Assembly (NCBI RefSeq): GCF_001949145.1
Contig: NW_019091403.1
Span: forward strand, 777,391 to 841,390
From: Acanthaster planci
Lineage: Eukaryota > Echinodermata > Asteroidea > Valvatida > Acanthasteridae
DNA length: 64,000 nt
Direction: 5' to 3'
The position numbers were made by a program, and so were the translations under genes. Within the stretch, counting starts at the first letter, position 1; each line of letters begins with the position of its first letter. Of the stretch, positions 49,518 through 60,430 are shown piece after piece. The notes beneath the pieces are model-generated. The model was not told the origin of the DNA. It did not search any database and saw only the letters and a program-made list of their open reading frames with translations.

Positions 49518-51730
49518 ATGTCAGAGGTCAAGGATGTGGCTACATCAGTTCGATCGCCTCGGACAGAAGTCTTCAATTTTGGACCATGGGCTATCACATC
49601 AACGAAGGGACACATATTGAAATCTTTGCAACTGGAGAGGTTTGTAGTAAAGAAATATGCAGACTGGACTTCCATGAGTCTCTGGAATTAGCTGTAGGCA
49701 AAATGTCTATTTAAATTTTGTGATAATCTTGAACTTTCTCTGAACACGAAAATGTTACACCTGTTGCTATATGCAGAATATACCAAACTGTGTTATGTAC
49801 TATCAAACCACATGAATACCTAAAATTAATTATGTCTTCTTGCAAAAATGTGGAGAAAAGGATAAAAGGCAAATAAAAATTGATTGTGAATCATAAAAAG
49901 AAAGAGATAAACCGTAACCATTCTGAATCCAACAAGCATGTGCATGATTTCAATGGTCCCTGGGAGTTAGGGTTTAAGTTCATATTCAACTCTTCTTGGC
50001 TTATGTAGGTATCATCAAGAACTGGAACTGCCTCAGTTGCCCGAGATGATCTTTGGAGACAATGTGCTGAGGATCATGAACGTTGGTGGTTATGGCATTG
50101 AGTTCAATGCATTCGACTCCTTGAAACGTGTTGACGCTCACAATGACCCCATCAAAGTTGCCGCCGCACAGAAGTGGCAAGAGGCAAGGTGTGTGGTAAG
50201 GGTGTGGAGACTTGGACTGTGTCCAGATCGATCAGCTGTGGCTCAGAGAAACACATGCCTATGGGAAATGGCTACTGCTGCTTGCCCAGTGGCTTCCATT
50301 GGAGCAGGTGTTGTTCCCAGCAGTAGCCACAACTTTTGGACATAGCACAGTCAGTAATCTTCCTACCTCATTGTCTGCATTGTTCAAAATCCTTTTGATA
50401 GTTCACTTCCAAAAGACTGTGTTTGCTGTTCAACATTTTCTTACGACGTAAGTGATAGCTTTTTGTATAGTAATGAAAGAACTTTTTCGTTCTGAGTAAC
50501 AGCTCTGGTTGGTAGAGGGTTTAACAGATGAGCAGATCTGTATTCATGAGGAGCTCTTGACTAATCTCAAACCTGTTTTTGTTTTCTGGACATTGTTCAG
50601 AAGCGACTGCGAGTTCATCAAGAAGGTTGTCAAGCCCTTTGACTGGACTTTCACCACGGACTACAAGGGAACTCTCCTTGGAGACTTACAGGTGACTTTC
50701 ATCAACAATTACTAATCTAACTCGACAGTGAGTTGCGTTTATACCAAGGCTTTTTCCTTATTGGGACTGTTATCCTCAATAGAGGTCTTTCTTTTAGCCC
50801 AGTTGGCCGTTTCAAGTTATTTCAACAGCTGTGGAGAATTGGAAGTGATAGTTGTGTTCATGTGTCACTATACAGGAATCCTCAACAGATCAAAGGATAA
50901 ACATGGAGAAGCTGAAAGTGCGAGAGAAGATCCACTTCTACGAGGAGATGACCCTGTTTGAAGATGAGCTCGCTGACAATGGCTGTGCATCGCTCATAGT
51001 GAAAATGGTAAGATATGTCTCCATGCAGTCCTGTGTAAAACGAACACTGTACATTGTCTCTTCTTTCAATGCAGTGAAATTCAACTTTGTGTTTTGGGAA
51101 CACTGAACATTCTGTGTGAATTTTTTTGTGATTTTTTCCCGACTCAGAGAGTTATGCAGTCCTGTTTCTTCATTTTGCTGAGGTTCTTTCTTCGCGTGGA
51201 TGATGTTCTGATCAGGATCAACGATACCAGAATCTACCATGAGGTAAGGTTAAGATTGTCTTCGGTCTTCCTATACCCATCAAAAGCCATCAAGTTTTAT
51301 AGATTTTGATGGATTGGGAATTTGTCCTTCCGATGTGCTTTGATGTAGACCTAGGGAAACCAAACTCTACCATGTATGCGTGTGTGTGACGTATCTTACA
51401 ATATCAAACAAATTTTCCACACTTTTAGCCTTGCAACGAGGAATTTCACTATTTTTGACTTACAATGTGGACACTTGGTTCATCGAGTTGAGATTTGAAA
51501 TTCATTGTGCCCACCAATTTTGCCCTTTCAACAATTTAAATTTGGTTTCGTTGCAGGCTGGGGCAAGTTACATCCTTCGGGAGTTCACTTCAAGAGAAAA
51601 GAGCATATCGGACCTGAAAGTTGAACCGTCGCTTTACACGAACCCAACCGAGATAGCTGAACACCTGAATGTCACAGTTGAACAGTTTGACCGAATAGAC
51701 TTCCCGGCAATCGACAGTGAAATGACGTGA
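49518..51730 (+). CDS. TIPRL: TIP41-like protein, PP2A-family phosphatase regulator
   Basis: Binds the catalytic subunits of PP2A, PP4 and PP6 and takes part in TOR and stress signalling. Exons 49518-49639, 50009-50188, 50601-50691, 50876-51007, 51148-51243, 51557-51730; 795 nt, 264 aa (human 272). Signatures in order: [113 protein letters not shown]. The ATG at 49518 was chosen because it starts the frame just before the conserved FGPW block. All exon junction phases match. A foldback MITE lies in intron 2. AATAAA at 52327-52332 is a candidate poly(A) signal. Confidence 0.96.
50217..50347. mobile_element. Foldback MITE (GCCAAGTAATTYGGAC family), diverged copy in TIPRL intron 2
   Basis: Ends TGTGTCCAGAT and TTTTGGACATAGCA are inverted; interior words GCTGTGGCT, CACATGCCTATGGGAAATGGC and AGTAGCCAC match the other copies. 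Confidence 0.55.
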
Positions 51731-54079
51731 CAAACGAAATTAGTGATTCCTCTCCAGATTTTTGTGGATTCTCATAGAAGTTTTTAGATTTCAGAAATTA
51801 TGTGCCACGGGAGAAGGCAGCGTAACTGCATCAAGCACAGGTTGTTGAGGGCGCTTCACTTTACTCGCAGTCAGAGCTGCCCATGGTGTCATTGTGTCCG
51901 ATGCGAGCTAGATGCTTATTGATCTGCAGAAATTTAATGCCTGCTTAATGTGATAACCTGTGAATGTTGTCATAGCATACACTTTCCATTTTTTTTTAAA
52001 CGTTAATGGCGCATTTGTCATATTGGCTTTTGGCGCAGGAATATCTGAGGCAGTTGGATAATTTTACACTCTTCAAATTAATAATGGAGAAGGCATTCTG
52101 GAAAAAGGCACAGTGTGTTGAAATTAAACCCATAATGACCAGACTTACGACTTATTTTGTCACCGATGTGTGTATATGAGATATTAGAGTGCATATATTA
52201 GACGCTTCTCTTTTTCTGTTGATTTTAGACTTTGTGAATGTCTTACAAACCATGCAACACTGTCTTGAATACCCATGGACAATGAACTATCAGACTGAAT
52301 TCAAGAATGTGTCATATGTCATGTCTAATAAAATATCAATTCCGACAAAGTTTGGCGGTTACTTGGGATCATTTTTATTCAATACATTCATTCACAGTCT
52401 AGCCGTATGTTTGGCAGGTGGCATCTGGTCACGTCGAGTTGCATGACATTCCTCTCTCCCTAGGCATTTGTTGAGGTAGCTGCTTAGATTTGCCAAAATA
52501 TAAATAGTAAACGAAGTAATGGAAAAGTGAGAAACAGCACTTCAACAACTTTGAGACTTGCAAGGCCCAAAGCAACAGTAGCCAGTGGAAATAAACCAAA
52601 TGCTGAAAATGCAGGTGCTTGGCTGTACAAAAAGTAAATGCAAGGAACGTCAAGCAGACATTTTCACTAAATAATGCTAGATTTGTTTTATAGGAAGTAC
52701 AGCTCATTTTGCGTATGTTTTTAACATTGCCATGCAACAGAATCGCGTCCAATTGATTGATTTTTTTATGTATATACAAATGTGCATTATGTTCAAACAA
52801 CTAAAATAAAGTTATAAATTACAGGTTTGGGATATTAAAAGGGTAATGTTTACAGCAAAATATGACGGGCTATTCTCTCCACTGACTGAATTAAAAAAGT
52901 AGGGCAATCTAAGGACTAAAATAGCTACAAAAATTTGGAAGAGGGCCATAAACTGGGTTTATTAAATGCATTACTTGCTAGAAGTTATTTACACTATTTA
53001 CTCCGATACCAAAAATTCCATATCAATTAGTCTAACTGGGGGTATTTCATTTGATTTTGTCATATATGAGTTGGTCTATCAGATATTTTTTGACAAAATT
53101 ACTTTCTGAGCCCTTTAACATCTAAATTTTAATAATTGCATAATTTGGAAAGCTTGAATTAAATTTAAAAATAAGTATTATTCGCAATATTAAACTTCCC
53201 CTGAAAAGATTGATCGCAATATCATTGTTGGTCCCAATTTATCGTTTATTTTATCAATCACTATTTTCTTTCTGCCAGTGTCATGTGACTAGATGTTAGA
53301 TTGGGCCAGACCTGGACTTCATACTGATTTGACGCCTAGCAAATCTGATTGCTTAAAAAGCTGTGAGCTGAATGGTAATTGCGCCATATAATGGCAAATG
53401 TTTCATGGCAAATGAAGTATAAACAGTCAACAGAAAGCAATCTGTCAATAATACTGCAAAAACTGGAAGAGTCTGTTGGAATTAAAAAAAACGAATCTTA
53501 TCAGAAGGTATTTGACAAGGTTATTTTGCGTCATTTTGCAGTATGAATTGCTTTTAATGACTGTGATAATAGATTTTTTTGATGTCATATTTTCTATCGA
53601 TTGTAAAGAGTTTTTGTAGTCATTGCACTTTTGTTCAATATTCATGGGATTCAGTGTTTATTTTTTACATTCTTAATGTTGTTTCAGATAGCTGTGAGAA
53701 CAACACATGGAAGAGTGTACAGATTCGGATAAATGACAGATAAACTTGGAAAATGGGAAATGTGGAAACTGTTCACATTGAAACATTCTCAAGCAATTTT
53801 CTTAAAAATAGCACCCTCCTGAATCGTTTTTAATGTGCATTTCACAGCAAAAATTTGTTTTCCTCTAGCCAATGACTGGTAATACGTAGTCTATCACAGG
53901 AGATGTCTGTGTCCATCTGTGAAAAACATCCGCTATGTTTCAAAACGTCTTCCAGAAACGAGAACCTTTTGCATTACTTCAAGCCAACGCAAGCTTCCTA
54001 TCTCTGCAGGTTGCTAAAAAAACTCTGAGAAACCATGTACAGCTGAACAGAGCGGCTTTTTTACCAAAAGAATAAACGT
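51731..54079. other. Intergenic region TIPRL to NAIF1-like gene (convergent)
   Basis: AT-rich DNA with the TIPRL 3' UTR (AATAAA at 52327 and again near 52804) and the 3' flank of the minus-strand gene. A GAGGGCGCT word lies at 51847-51855. No exon recognised. Confidence 0.55.
52327..52332 (+). terminator. Candidate TIPRL poly(A) signal
   Basis: AATAAA about 600 nt after the TIPRL stop codon; an alternative AATAAA exists near 52805. Confidence 0.4.
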
Positions 54080-55897
54080 TCAAGTCTTTCCCGGCAGGTT
54101 GGGATGCAGGTGTAGATGGGAGGAGGAGTGCTTGGACGGTGGATTGACGGGCAGGCTAGCTGGCCGGCTACAGCTATGCTTGACCATCAGCTCTGTCTTG
54201 GTGCGGTAGTATTCCGTCTGGGCTTTCATCAGCTCCACCCTGACTATGTGCTCCTTCACCAGGATGGCGAGCTTGCGCTTGTGGTACTCGTCTAAGGAGT
54301 CGGCGGAAGACGAGGATGGCCGCTTCAAGGGTCGTTTCTCCTTGAGTGATAGGCCTGATGTTGAAGGAATACCTGGAATGTTGGGGGGAGGGGAATTCTT
54401 CACTTAATTCTTACATGTGGAATCTGTACGGACATGACAGAACTCATTCTACATGCAAAAGAAAACAAAAATACCTTACTGTACCGCATATGAACATATT
54501 TTAACATGTAAGAGCATATAAGGCAACCGAAAAGAAATAAATAGTCTAGATTAAAGTTGAAGACAATCTTGATTTTTTTAGGTGAGTTTCTCTTTGTTAG
54601 CAGACACAATGCTTCTTCCACTACTAGAGGAGGCGGAGCTTCCTGAGTGTATAGTAAACTCAGGCTATGATTGGTTAATAATTGAGACACTATGGTCCAA
54701 GCTATCTTACCATTGGCTGGCTCAACATGATGCAATTCTTGCTGATTGGTCTGTACTTCCTCTGTTCTGTCTTTTTCATTCAGCTCTTGATGTGATGCCT
54801 CCCCCTGTTGATCAATCATCTCCTGTGATTGGATGTTGCCAGGCAATGGCAGTGGTCCTTCCAGGAATCCAGATGACCTCTTGAAGCGAACTAAAATACA
54901 TGGTTTTATCAAATCAAAGAAAAAAAGTTATTTGGTTGCTGGTTTGTTAAAAGTTACTGGTTTTTATTTTGTTGCAGTTTTTTTTGGAGATAAAAACGAG
55001 GCTTACCTGCTTGTATCAAATTACGATGTCTGTCTTTACACTGTTGCACGGTTTTCACGTTGTTTTCCCCTGAAAATCTACAAGTGCAAGATCAGTATAA
55101 AGAAAAACATTTACAAATTGTTCATACTTCCTGACACTTCACTCAATTTGTCTGGCAGTCTTTACTCACTTTCTGCATCACAACTCTACATCTACAGGGC
55201 CAATTTCAAAGTGCTGCTTAAGCAAAACATTTGTTTTAGTGTGAAAAACCTTGCTTGACAAATCAGGTTATCAGCCGAAACTTCGTGTTAGGTATATTGT
55301 TTTGGAATGGTATTTATCTGTTTTGGTTGGCATGACAATCACATAGAGTTTGAGCTAGTACTCTTTTGTATATTAAGCAAGTTTTTTTCGCGCTTAAGCA
55401 AATTCTGTGCTTAAGCAGTTCTATGAAATTTTCTAGGGGGGGGTAGGAGGTCTTATCTCTCTTTTCTCAACACTTTATCTCCATGGATTATCTGGAAAAA
55501 ACTTTCAGTTTTATTGATCAGGAAGCCATTATTTCTCAAGATATAAGATCTTTATGACGAAAAATTTGACATCTTGCCATCAAAAGACAAAAGCTAATCT
55601 GGAAAGCACTTACGCATTAACACAGTCCCGTATCCTCTCCCAAGCGGCCTGCTTCTGCTGCCTCGTCGGTACACCGTGCTCGCGGAATGTCCCGTCAAGT
55701 ATGTTTTTCTCCGTCGTGTATGCTGTGGCGAGAGCCACGTCCATTGTGGAAGTGAACGGTGTAGCTTTTCGTTTTGTCAGGCTGTCGATTGTCGAGTGAA
55801 AATCGTTGGTTTCTCGGGTCTCGCTTGTGCTCTCGTTGTCCGCGACTTCCGGAGCCGACTGCGGTTGTTTTGGATCGAACTCTTCTGCAGACGACAT
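54080..55897 (-). CDS. Myb/SANT-like DNA-binding protein, NAIF1-like
   Basis: Exons 55614-55897, 55007-55077, 54711-54890, 54080-54372; 828 nt, 275 aa, all phases consistent. Residues about 45-117 form a Myb/SANT-like (NAIF1/zeste-type) DNA-binding helix bundle: a KRKATPFTSTMDVAL start, REHGVPTRQQKQAAWERIRD in the middle and VKTVQQCKDRHRNLIQAG as the recognition helix. A low-complexity Gln/Glu-rich linker follows, then a C-terminal helical segment rich in charged residues (DEYHKRKLAILVKEHIVRVE) of the type that often oligomerises in this family. Start: MSSAEEF at 55897 is preferred; an in-frame ATG at 55918 would add seven residues. The acceptor of exon 2 was placed at CTTGTAG/ATTTTC because the nearer TTTTCAG would give an early stop. 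Which target genes it binds is unknown. It shares a 216-bp divergent promoter with the Bmt2 gene. Confidence 0.8.
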
Positions 55898-56113
55898 CGT
55901 GATAAACTTGATCAACACTGCTTATTTTGTTCGTGCTAAGTACTGCGCTTACGAATTCGTTAATTGTTTAGCGAAAAATTAGAACACCCAGTAATTCGCT
56001 GTAGCGCCCTCTTTTGATTGATTTTGAGAGAAAAAAACTTCCAATTCAAGATGGCTGCGTCCATTGTCAACAACAAGTATCGATACGTTGAATTTTATGG
56101 GTAAACCTTCAAA
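55898..56113. promoter_or_regulatory. Bidirectional promoter, NAIF1-like / Bmt2
   Basis: Only 216 bp separate two start codons on opposite strands. An AGCGCCCTC word (CTCF-core-like) lies at 56003-56011 and CAAGATGGCTGC, a YY1-type promoter element, at 56048-56059. The ATG inside that element opens a 17-codon upstream ORF (56051-56104) that stops 9 nt before the Bmt2 start codon. Confidence 0.6.
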
Positions 56114-59060
56114 ATGAAGTCAAGAAGAAAGCGATATCGGCCAGTTACGGAATATAACATGTGAGGAGTTTTCCAGACACGACTTTTTTCTTGTGCTTCA
56201 AGTTGCATATACTCGAGCACTATTAATGCTGATCATCACTGTCACTGTCATGACTGTGGGTCCGACGCGACGTCCGCTCCTCTCTGGGCGTCGGACTCAC
56301 AGTTCTGGGGGGTGGTCATCATTCATGGTCGTGATGATGATGATTGGTTTCATAAAATTAAAAGGCATGTAGGGACTTGGTAACTATTTGGCTAATGCAA
56401 TGCCATGCCTTCTGCCATGGCTTCGCATGCAGCCAGCCACTGCAGGATGTGGCAAAATTGACCTTTAACACACCTCAAATTTTTAAACTTCTCCCAGCAT
56501 GTGTGTCAGCAGTACAGACTTAATCTTTGCTGTATGGGCAGCCTTAATGACATCTTACATTAGAATTCTTTTTCAAATATTTTGTCTCTTTTCGTGTGGG
56601 TTAGTAGGTCTATTAAACGTTCGGGAGGAATTGAAATTCATACAATTTTTGCAGTTTAAGAGAGGCCATTTGTCCAACAAAAGTAGGAACTGAACATAAG
56701 GATTGCCTAGGCTAGGATGTACACAGTCTAGGTACAGAATATGTGCGAAGCTGAGCTGTCCTGGAATTTTTTATACTGTCGTTGAAATTTGAATTATAAA
56801 TTTCTAATATTAAATTCAAAATATTTATTTTATTTTAGAAAGACTCCTCACAGAGATAACAAGGTGATTTCAAAGCTGCATACTATTAACAAGGAAATTG
56901 AAAAGATCAGTGGAAAAAAGGAGAAAGAATCACATGCCGATCCAAGGATCATTTCCTTGAAAAAGTGTGTGGAAGAGGTATGATGTTTCTTATGTGACTT
57001 TTTAAAATGTAATTAAACGCACTGCTGACCATTACGGTGGTATCATCATTTATGCCTGTTGTTGAAATGATTTCGTGAAATTATATGCCAGCTTTTTACC
57101 TAAGTATTAGACCCAAGTATGTATTGCCAAAACTAAAGATTCAGTATTCCCATCAAATTAGTGATTGTGCATTATACCATTAAGCTACAGTAATTTCAGA
57201 ATCACACAAAATTGATAGATATCCTCCGTTTTGACGGTTGGTTTTTGAGAGATTTCATTGTTGATTTTATAGACTTTGAGGTTGAATGAATGTAAAACTC
57301 TGATGTCTCTTTTTCACAGCTCGGAGGACTTGATGCTTATCAATCAGCATCGAAACTCGGAGAAGCTCACCATGGAAACATCAACTCTGCAAAATGGGTT
57401 CTACAAAAACTGAAAGAATTGAATATCAGGAAAGAAAAGGTTAATTCATTGCCATAACTTGGACTACATTTTGAATGTTCAGTTTGCATTGTACACTTTT
57501 TAAAAATTCTTTTCGCCTTACATTTACTTTTGTGATAAGTCTTGGTTTAGTTTTCCAAATACTAGGAAAACCGCAAATTAACAAGATTGATGTTTGATTG
57601 TCACTCAGGGAACCAAGTTGAAACTTTTGGATGTGGGCGCTTTAGACAATCATTACAGAAAGCAGAAGAAATGGATCGACTGTACTGCCATTGATCTTAA
57701 CCCTCAGAATGGCTGTATCATCAAAGCCGACTTTTTCACATTCCAGGTAATTTTTGTGAAAGTGTTTTCTCATTACCTTCCTGAAGTTGCCTTAGGAACG
57801 GAAAGTCATTGAAAAGAGATCATTGAATCTTAGGGCTGAGTCAATTTGAATAATTCACTATTCTAATACTCGACCTTCCATTTGATTGAAGATCAGGATA
57901 TTTGGTTGCAGTGAGTGGCAGCAGTATCTTTAGGAGTGTCTCCAGCCAAGATTTAGCAAAAATTAAGAGATGAACAAGACTTCATGCCCCATTGAAAATT
58001 TCTACTCCTTTTAAATTGTTTAATGAATAATTTATTTTTTTAAATCCTTGTAAGATTTCTGACACTTTTCATTTGAATCTGCTTGAAGCAAGCCTCCATA
58101 ATGCAGTTTTTCTCCTTTAAAACAACAGAAAGGTTTCCCTTCCTTTTCATGAATTTCATATTCAAATATTCAAATTTGAAAAATTATATTTGAATATTTG
58201 ACAATCGATCGAATATTCATTTATTCAGATATTTGGCACAGCCCTATTGAATCTTGACAACTTCATGATTTTTTGTAACCAGGTTTTGTGGAAAAGTTGT
58301 GCTACACATTAGTTGTTTTTTTTCCTGAGGAAGCTTGCCACTAGATCATATTTTGAAAACTTTTTCAGACGGCCATCAATTTTGAGGACCCAAAATTTTG
58401 AAGGTACTGCCATAGAAAAATGTTGAGAGATAAATTCCAGAGAAAATGTGAATATTGGGGCTAGATGGAATTATGGGGCATGGTCCCCACACATGGATAT
58501 GACAGCTATTCTTTTGTTCAGTGTAATATGGAACTGATTATGATAAAATTAAGTGTGAATGAGACTTATGTTTTATTCATTAATAGAATGATGAGCCGAT
58601 GCTCTATGACATCATTGTTCTGAGTTTGGTTCTGAACTTTGTTGGTTCACCTGCTAGACGTGGAGAAATGCTCAAAAAATGTAGAGCGATATGCAAGCCA
58701 CTAGGACACTTATTTGTAAGTTTAATCCCATTCAGTAATTTCATTCTCTTGATATGTTGAATGTTTATAAACTTTGTCAGTAACATACACCCGATGCCAA
58801 ACATTTTCCCGTCCCTTTCTCTCCATCAGATTGTTTTGCCACTTGCCTGTCTGGAGAATTCTCGGTATCTCAGCCATGAACTCTTCCAGGAAATGTTAGA
58901 GAGCCTTGGTTGCAACCTCACTGCCTCGCATAGCAGTCAAAAGCTCAGTTTCGTCATGTGTCAGTTCACCGGTGAACCTAGCCAGAGGAAAGCTTTCCCA
59001 AAGACAGTTGTCAGGAATGGAATCAAACGGAACAATTTCAGTATTGTTATGACCTCATGA
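56114..59060 (+). CDS. Bmt2-type rRNA adenine-N1 methyltransferase
   Basis: Resembles fungal Bmt2, the SAM-dependent enzyme that methylates an adenine of large-subunit rRNA (A2142 of yeast 25S). Exons 56114-56160, 56839-56977, 57320-57439, 57609-57746, 58587-58715, 58830-59060; 804 nt, 267 aa. Features: basic N terminus (MKSRRKRYRP), the family block LGGLDAYQSASKLGE, SAM-binding motif I LLDVGALDN (residues 108-116), the acidic CTAIDLNPQ after strand 2, DFFTFQ, DIIVLSLVLNFVGSPARRGEML and the C-terminal LFIVLPLACLENSRY. The start ATG lies in a short first exon. Human SAMTOR/BMT2 belongs to the same broad family but has a different N-terminal half; this protein looks closer to the fungal enzyme, hence no symbol is given. 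The large intron 4 contains a hAT MITE. Confidence 0.85.
57831..58246. mobile_element. hAT MITE with perfect 8-bp target duplication in Bmt2 intron 4
   Basis: 416 bp, TAGGGCTG at the left and CAGCCCTA at the right, flanked on both sides by TTGAATCT (57823-57830 and 58247-58254). The 8-bp duplication and TIR are diagnostic of hAT transposition. No coding capacity. A diverged copy is at 42158-42616. Confidence 0.88.
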
Positions 59061-60430
59061 CCTGTGGTGTTCAAGCACTCTTCGTGGGAGCACTCCCATT
59101 TAGCCTCATCCAATCACGTTGAGGGCGCTATACTCTGTTGCCTCATACAAGTACTTCCAGATGTTAATGATATCTGTGTAGACCCTTTGAGACGTGATGC
59201 CGGTCATCAGAACATTTTAGAACTGAAATTGCTGTGGTGGTGTTCACTTCTTACGGTAGAAACTGCTAGCAATCTGTAGATGAATCACTCCTACGGATTT
59301 GATCCGGCAATACCCATGCTCAGATCTTGTTACCTTCTTCGAAGGCATTTCAAGAAATCCCTTTCCTCTCTCCTTCAGGTTTCATTCATTGCATTCTTAT
59401 TTGACTTTCTTTAAGACAAGGAAGTAATCTGGAGCAAACTGCACTTCCAACTCACATTTGAGCCAAATGATAAGTAGATAACGGTATGTCTGTTTCATAT
59501 TGATTCTTTTTCCATATGCATCAAATTAAAGAGGCAGTCGGGGTGACATTAAAATGTGATACTGTGAATATTTTTGTTGAGAGGATTTAGTTTGCTTCTA
59601 ATGTAAGTCTGCAAAAAATGAGACAGATTTTGGAATATCTAAGCATTTATGCTCCGATCTTAAATTTCCACAGGAATTTTGTAATGGATTGCTCAACAGA
59701 TGAGACTGGATCAGCTTATAACTTGGGGAGAAACTTGTGATTATGACACAGAACTATGTTTCAGTCTCTACATCTGATGATACCATTATGAAATGACTCA
59801 AAATGAAACCATTTTCTGTACAGCAAATATTAATGAAATAGAAATCAAACTGATAAAGTAATAACATAAGTCTACATTGAGTCTACATGTTTGCATTATT
59901 TGCGGAGTGGTATTGCGTTTTCCCAGGTCATTAAGTTGACCCTGTGATTCAAGATCTGTGTGTGAAAAACTGAAACTTCGTAACGCGGCTTATCATGTGG
60001 TGTATTGTTGACCCACCTTCGCCTTGCACAAATCATTTAATTCGCGCTACCAGCTTAACTTCCTCTTTCGAAGTGTTTTGCGCTTCCGTTTGGCAACTCT
60101 CTGCTTGCTGCCCGTTTCGCGGTTTACAAGTTTGGCCATCACACTCAAATCACCGTTGCAGACAGACATGACGTGTGGTTTTACAGTTAACCCAGATTGA
60201 AAACAGACGTCGCATTTCCCGATAGGGGTATTGAATATGAAGCCCCGATTGGGTGTTCATTGGGTGCTTGTGCGTACAGCTATACTGACACGCAGCAAAA
60301 CAGAGGAGTTTGTTAAAGAAACAAAAAGACCCTCGAACGGGGTGTTTTGTCTGAACGATTGAGGGGCTAATGGCGTGAGCGGACCGAGTCGACGTGACCG
60401 ACGAAGTGAACACCTGTTTTCTCGGTCAAG
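59061..60430. other. Intergenic region Bmt2-MAP3K4 with MAP3K4 5' UTR
   Basis: It contains the Bmt2 3' UTR, a GAGGGCGCT word at 59121-59129, and, from about 59.95 kb, a more CpG-containing stretch that probably holds the MAP3K4 promoter and 5' UTR. No other gene seen. Confidence 0.55.

Noticed and set aside
54400-54912. 170-codon continuous frame as a single exon of the NAIF1-like gene
   Set aside because: The part below 54711 follows a good donor AATG/GTAAGA and turns into hydrophobic intron-like sequence; the exon at 54080-54372 continues the protein.
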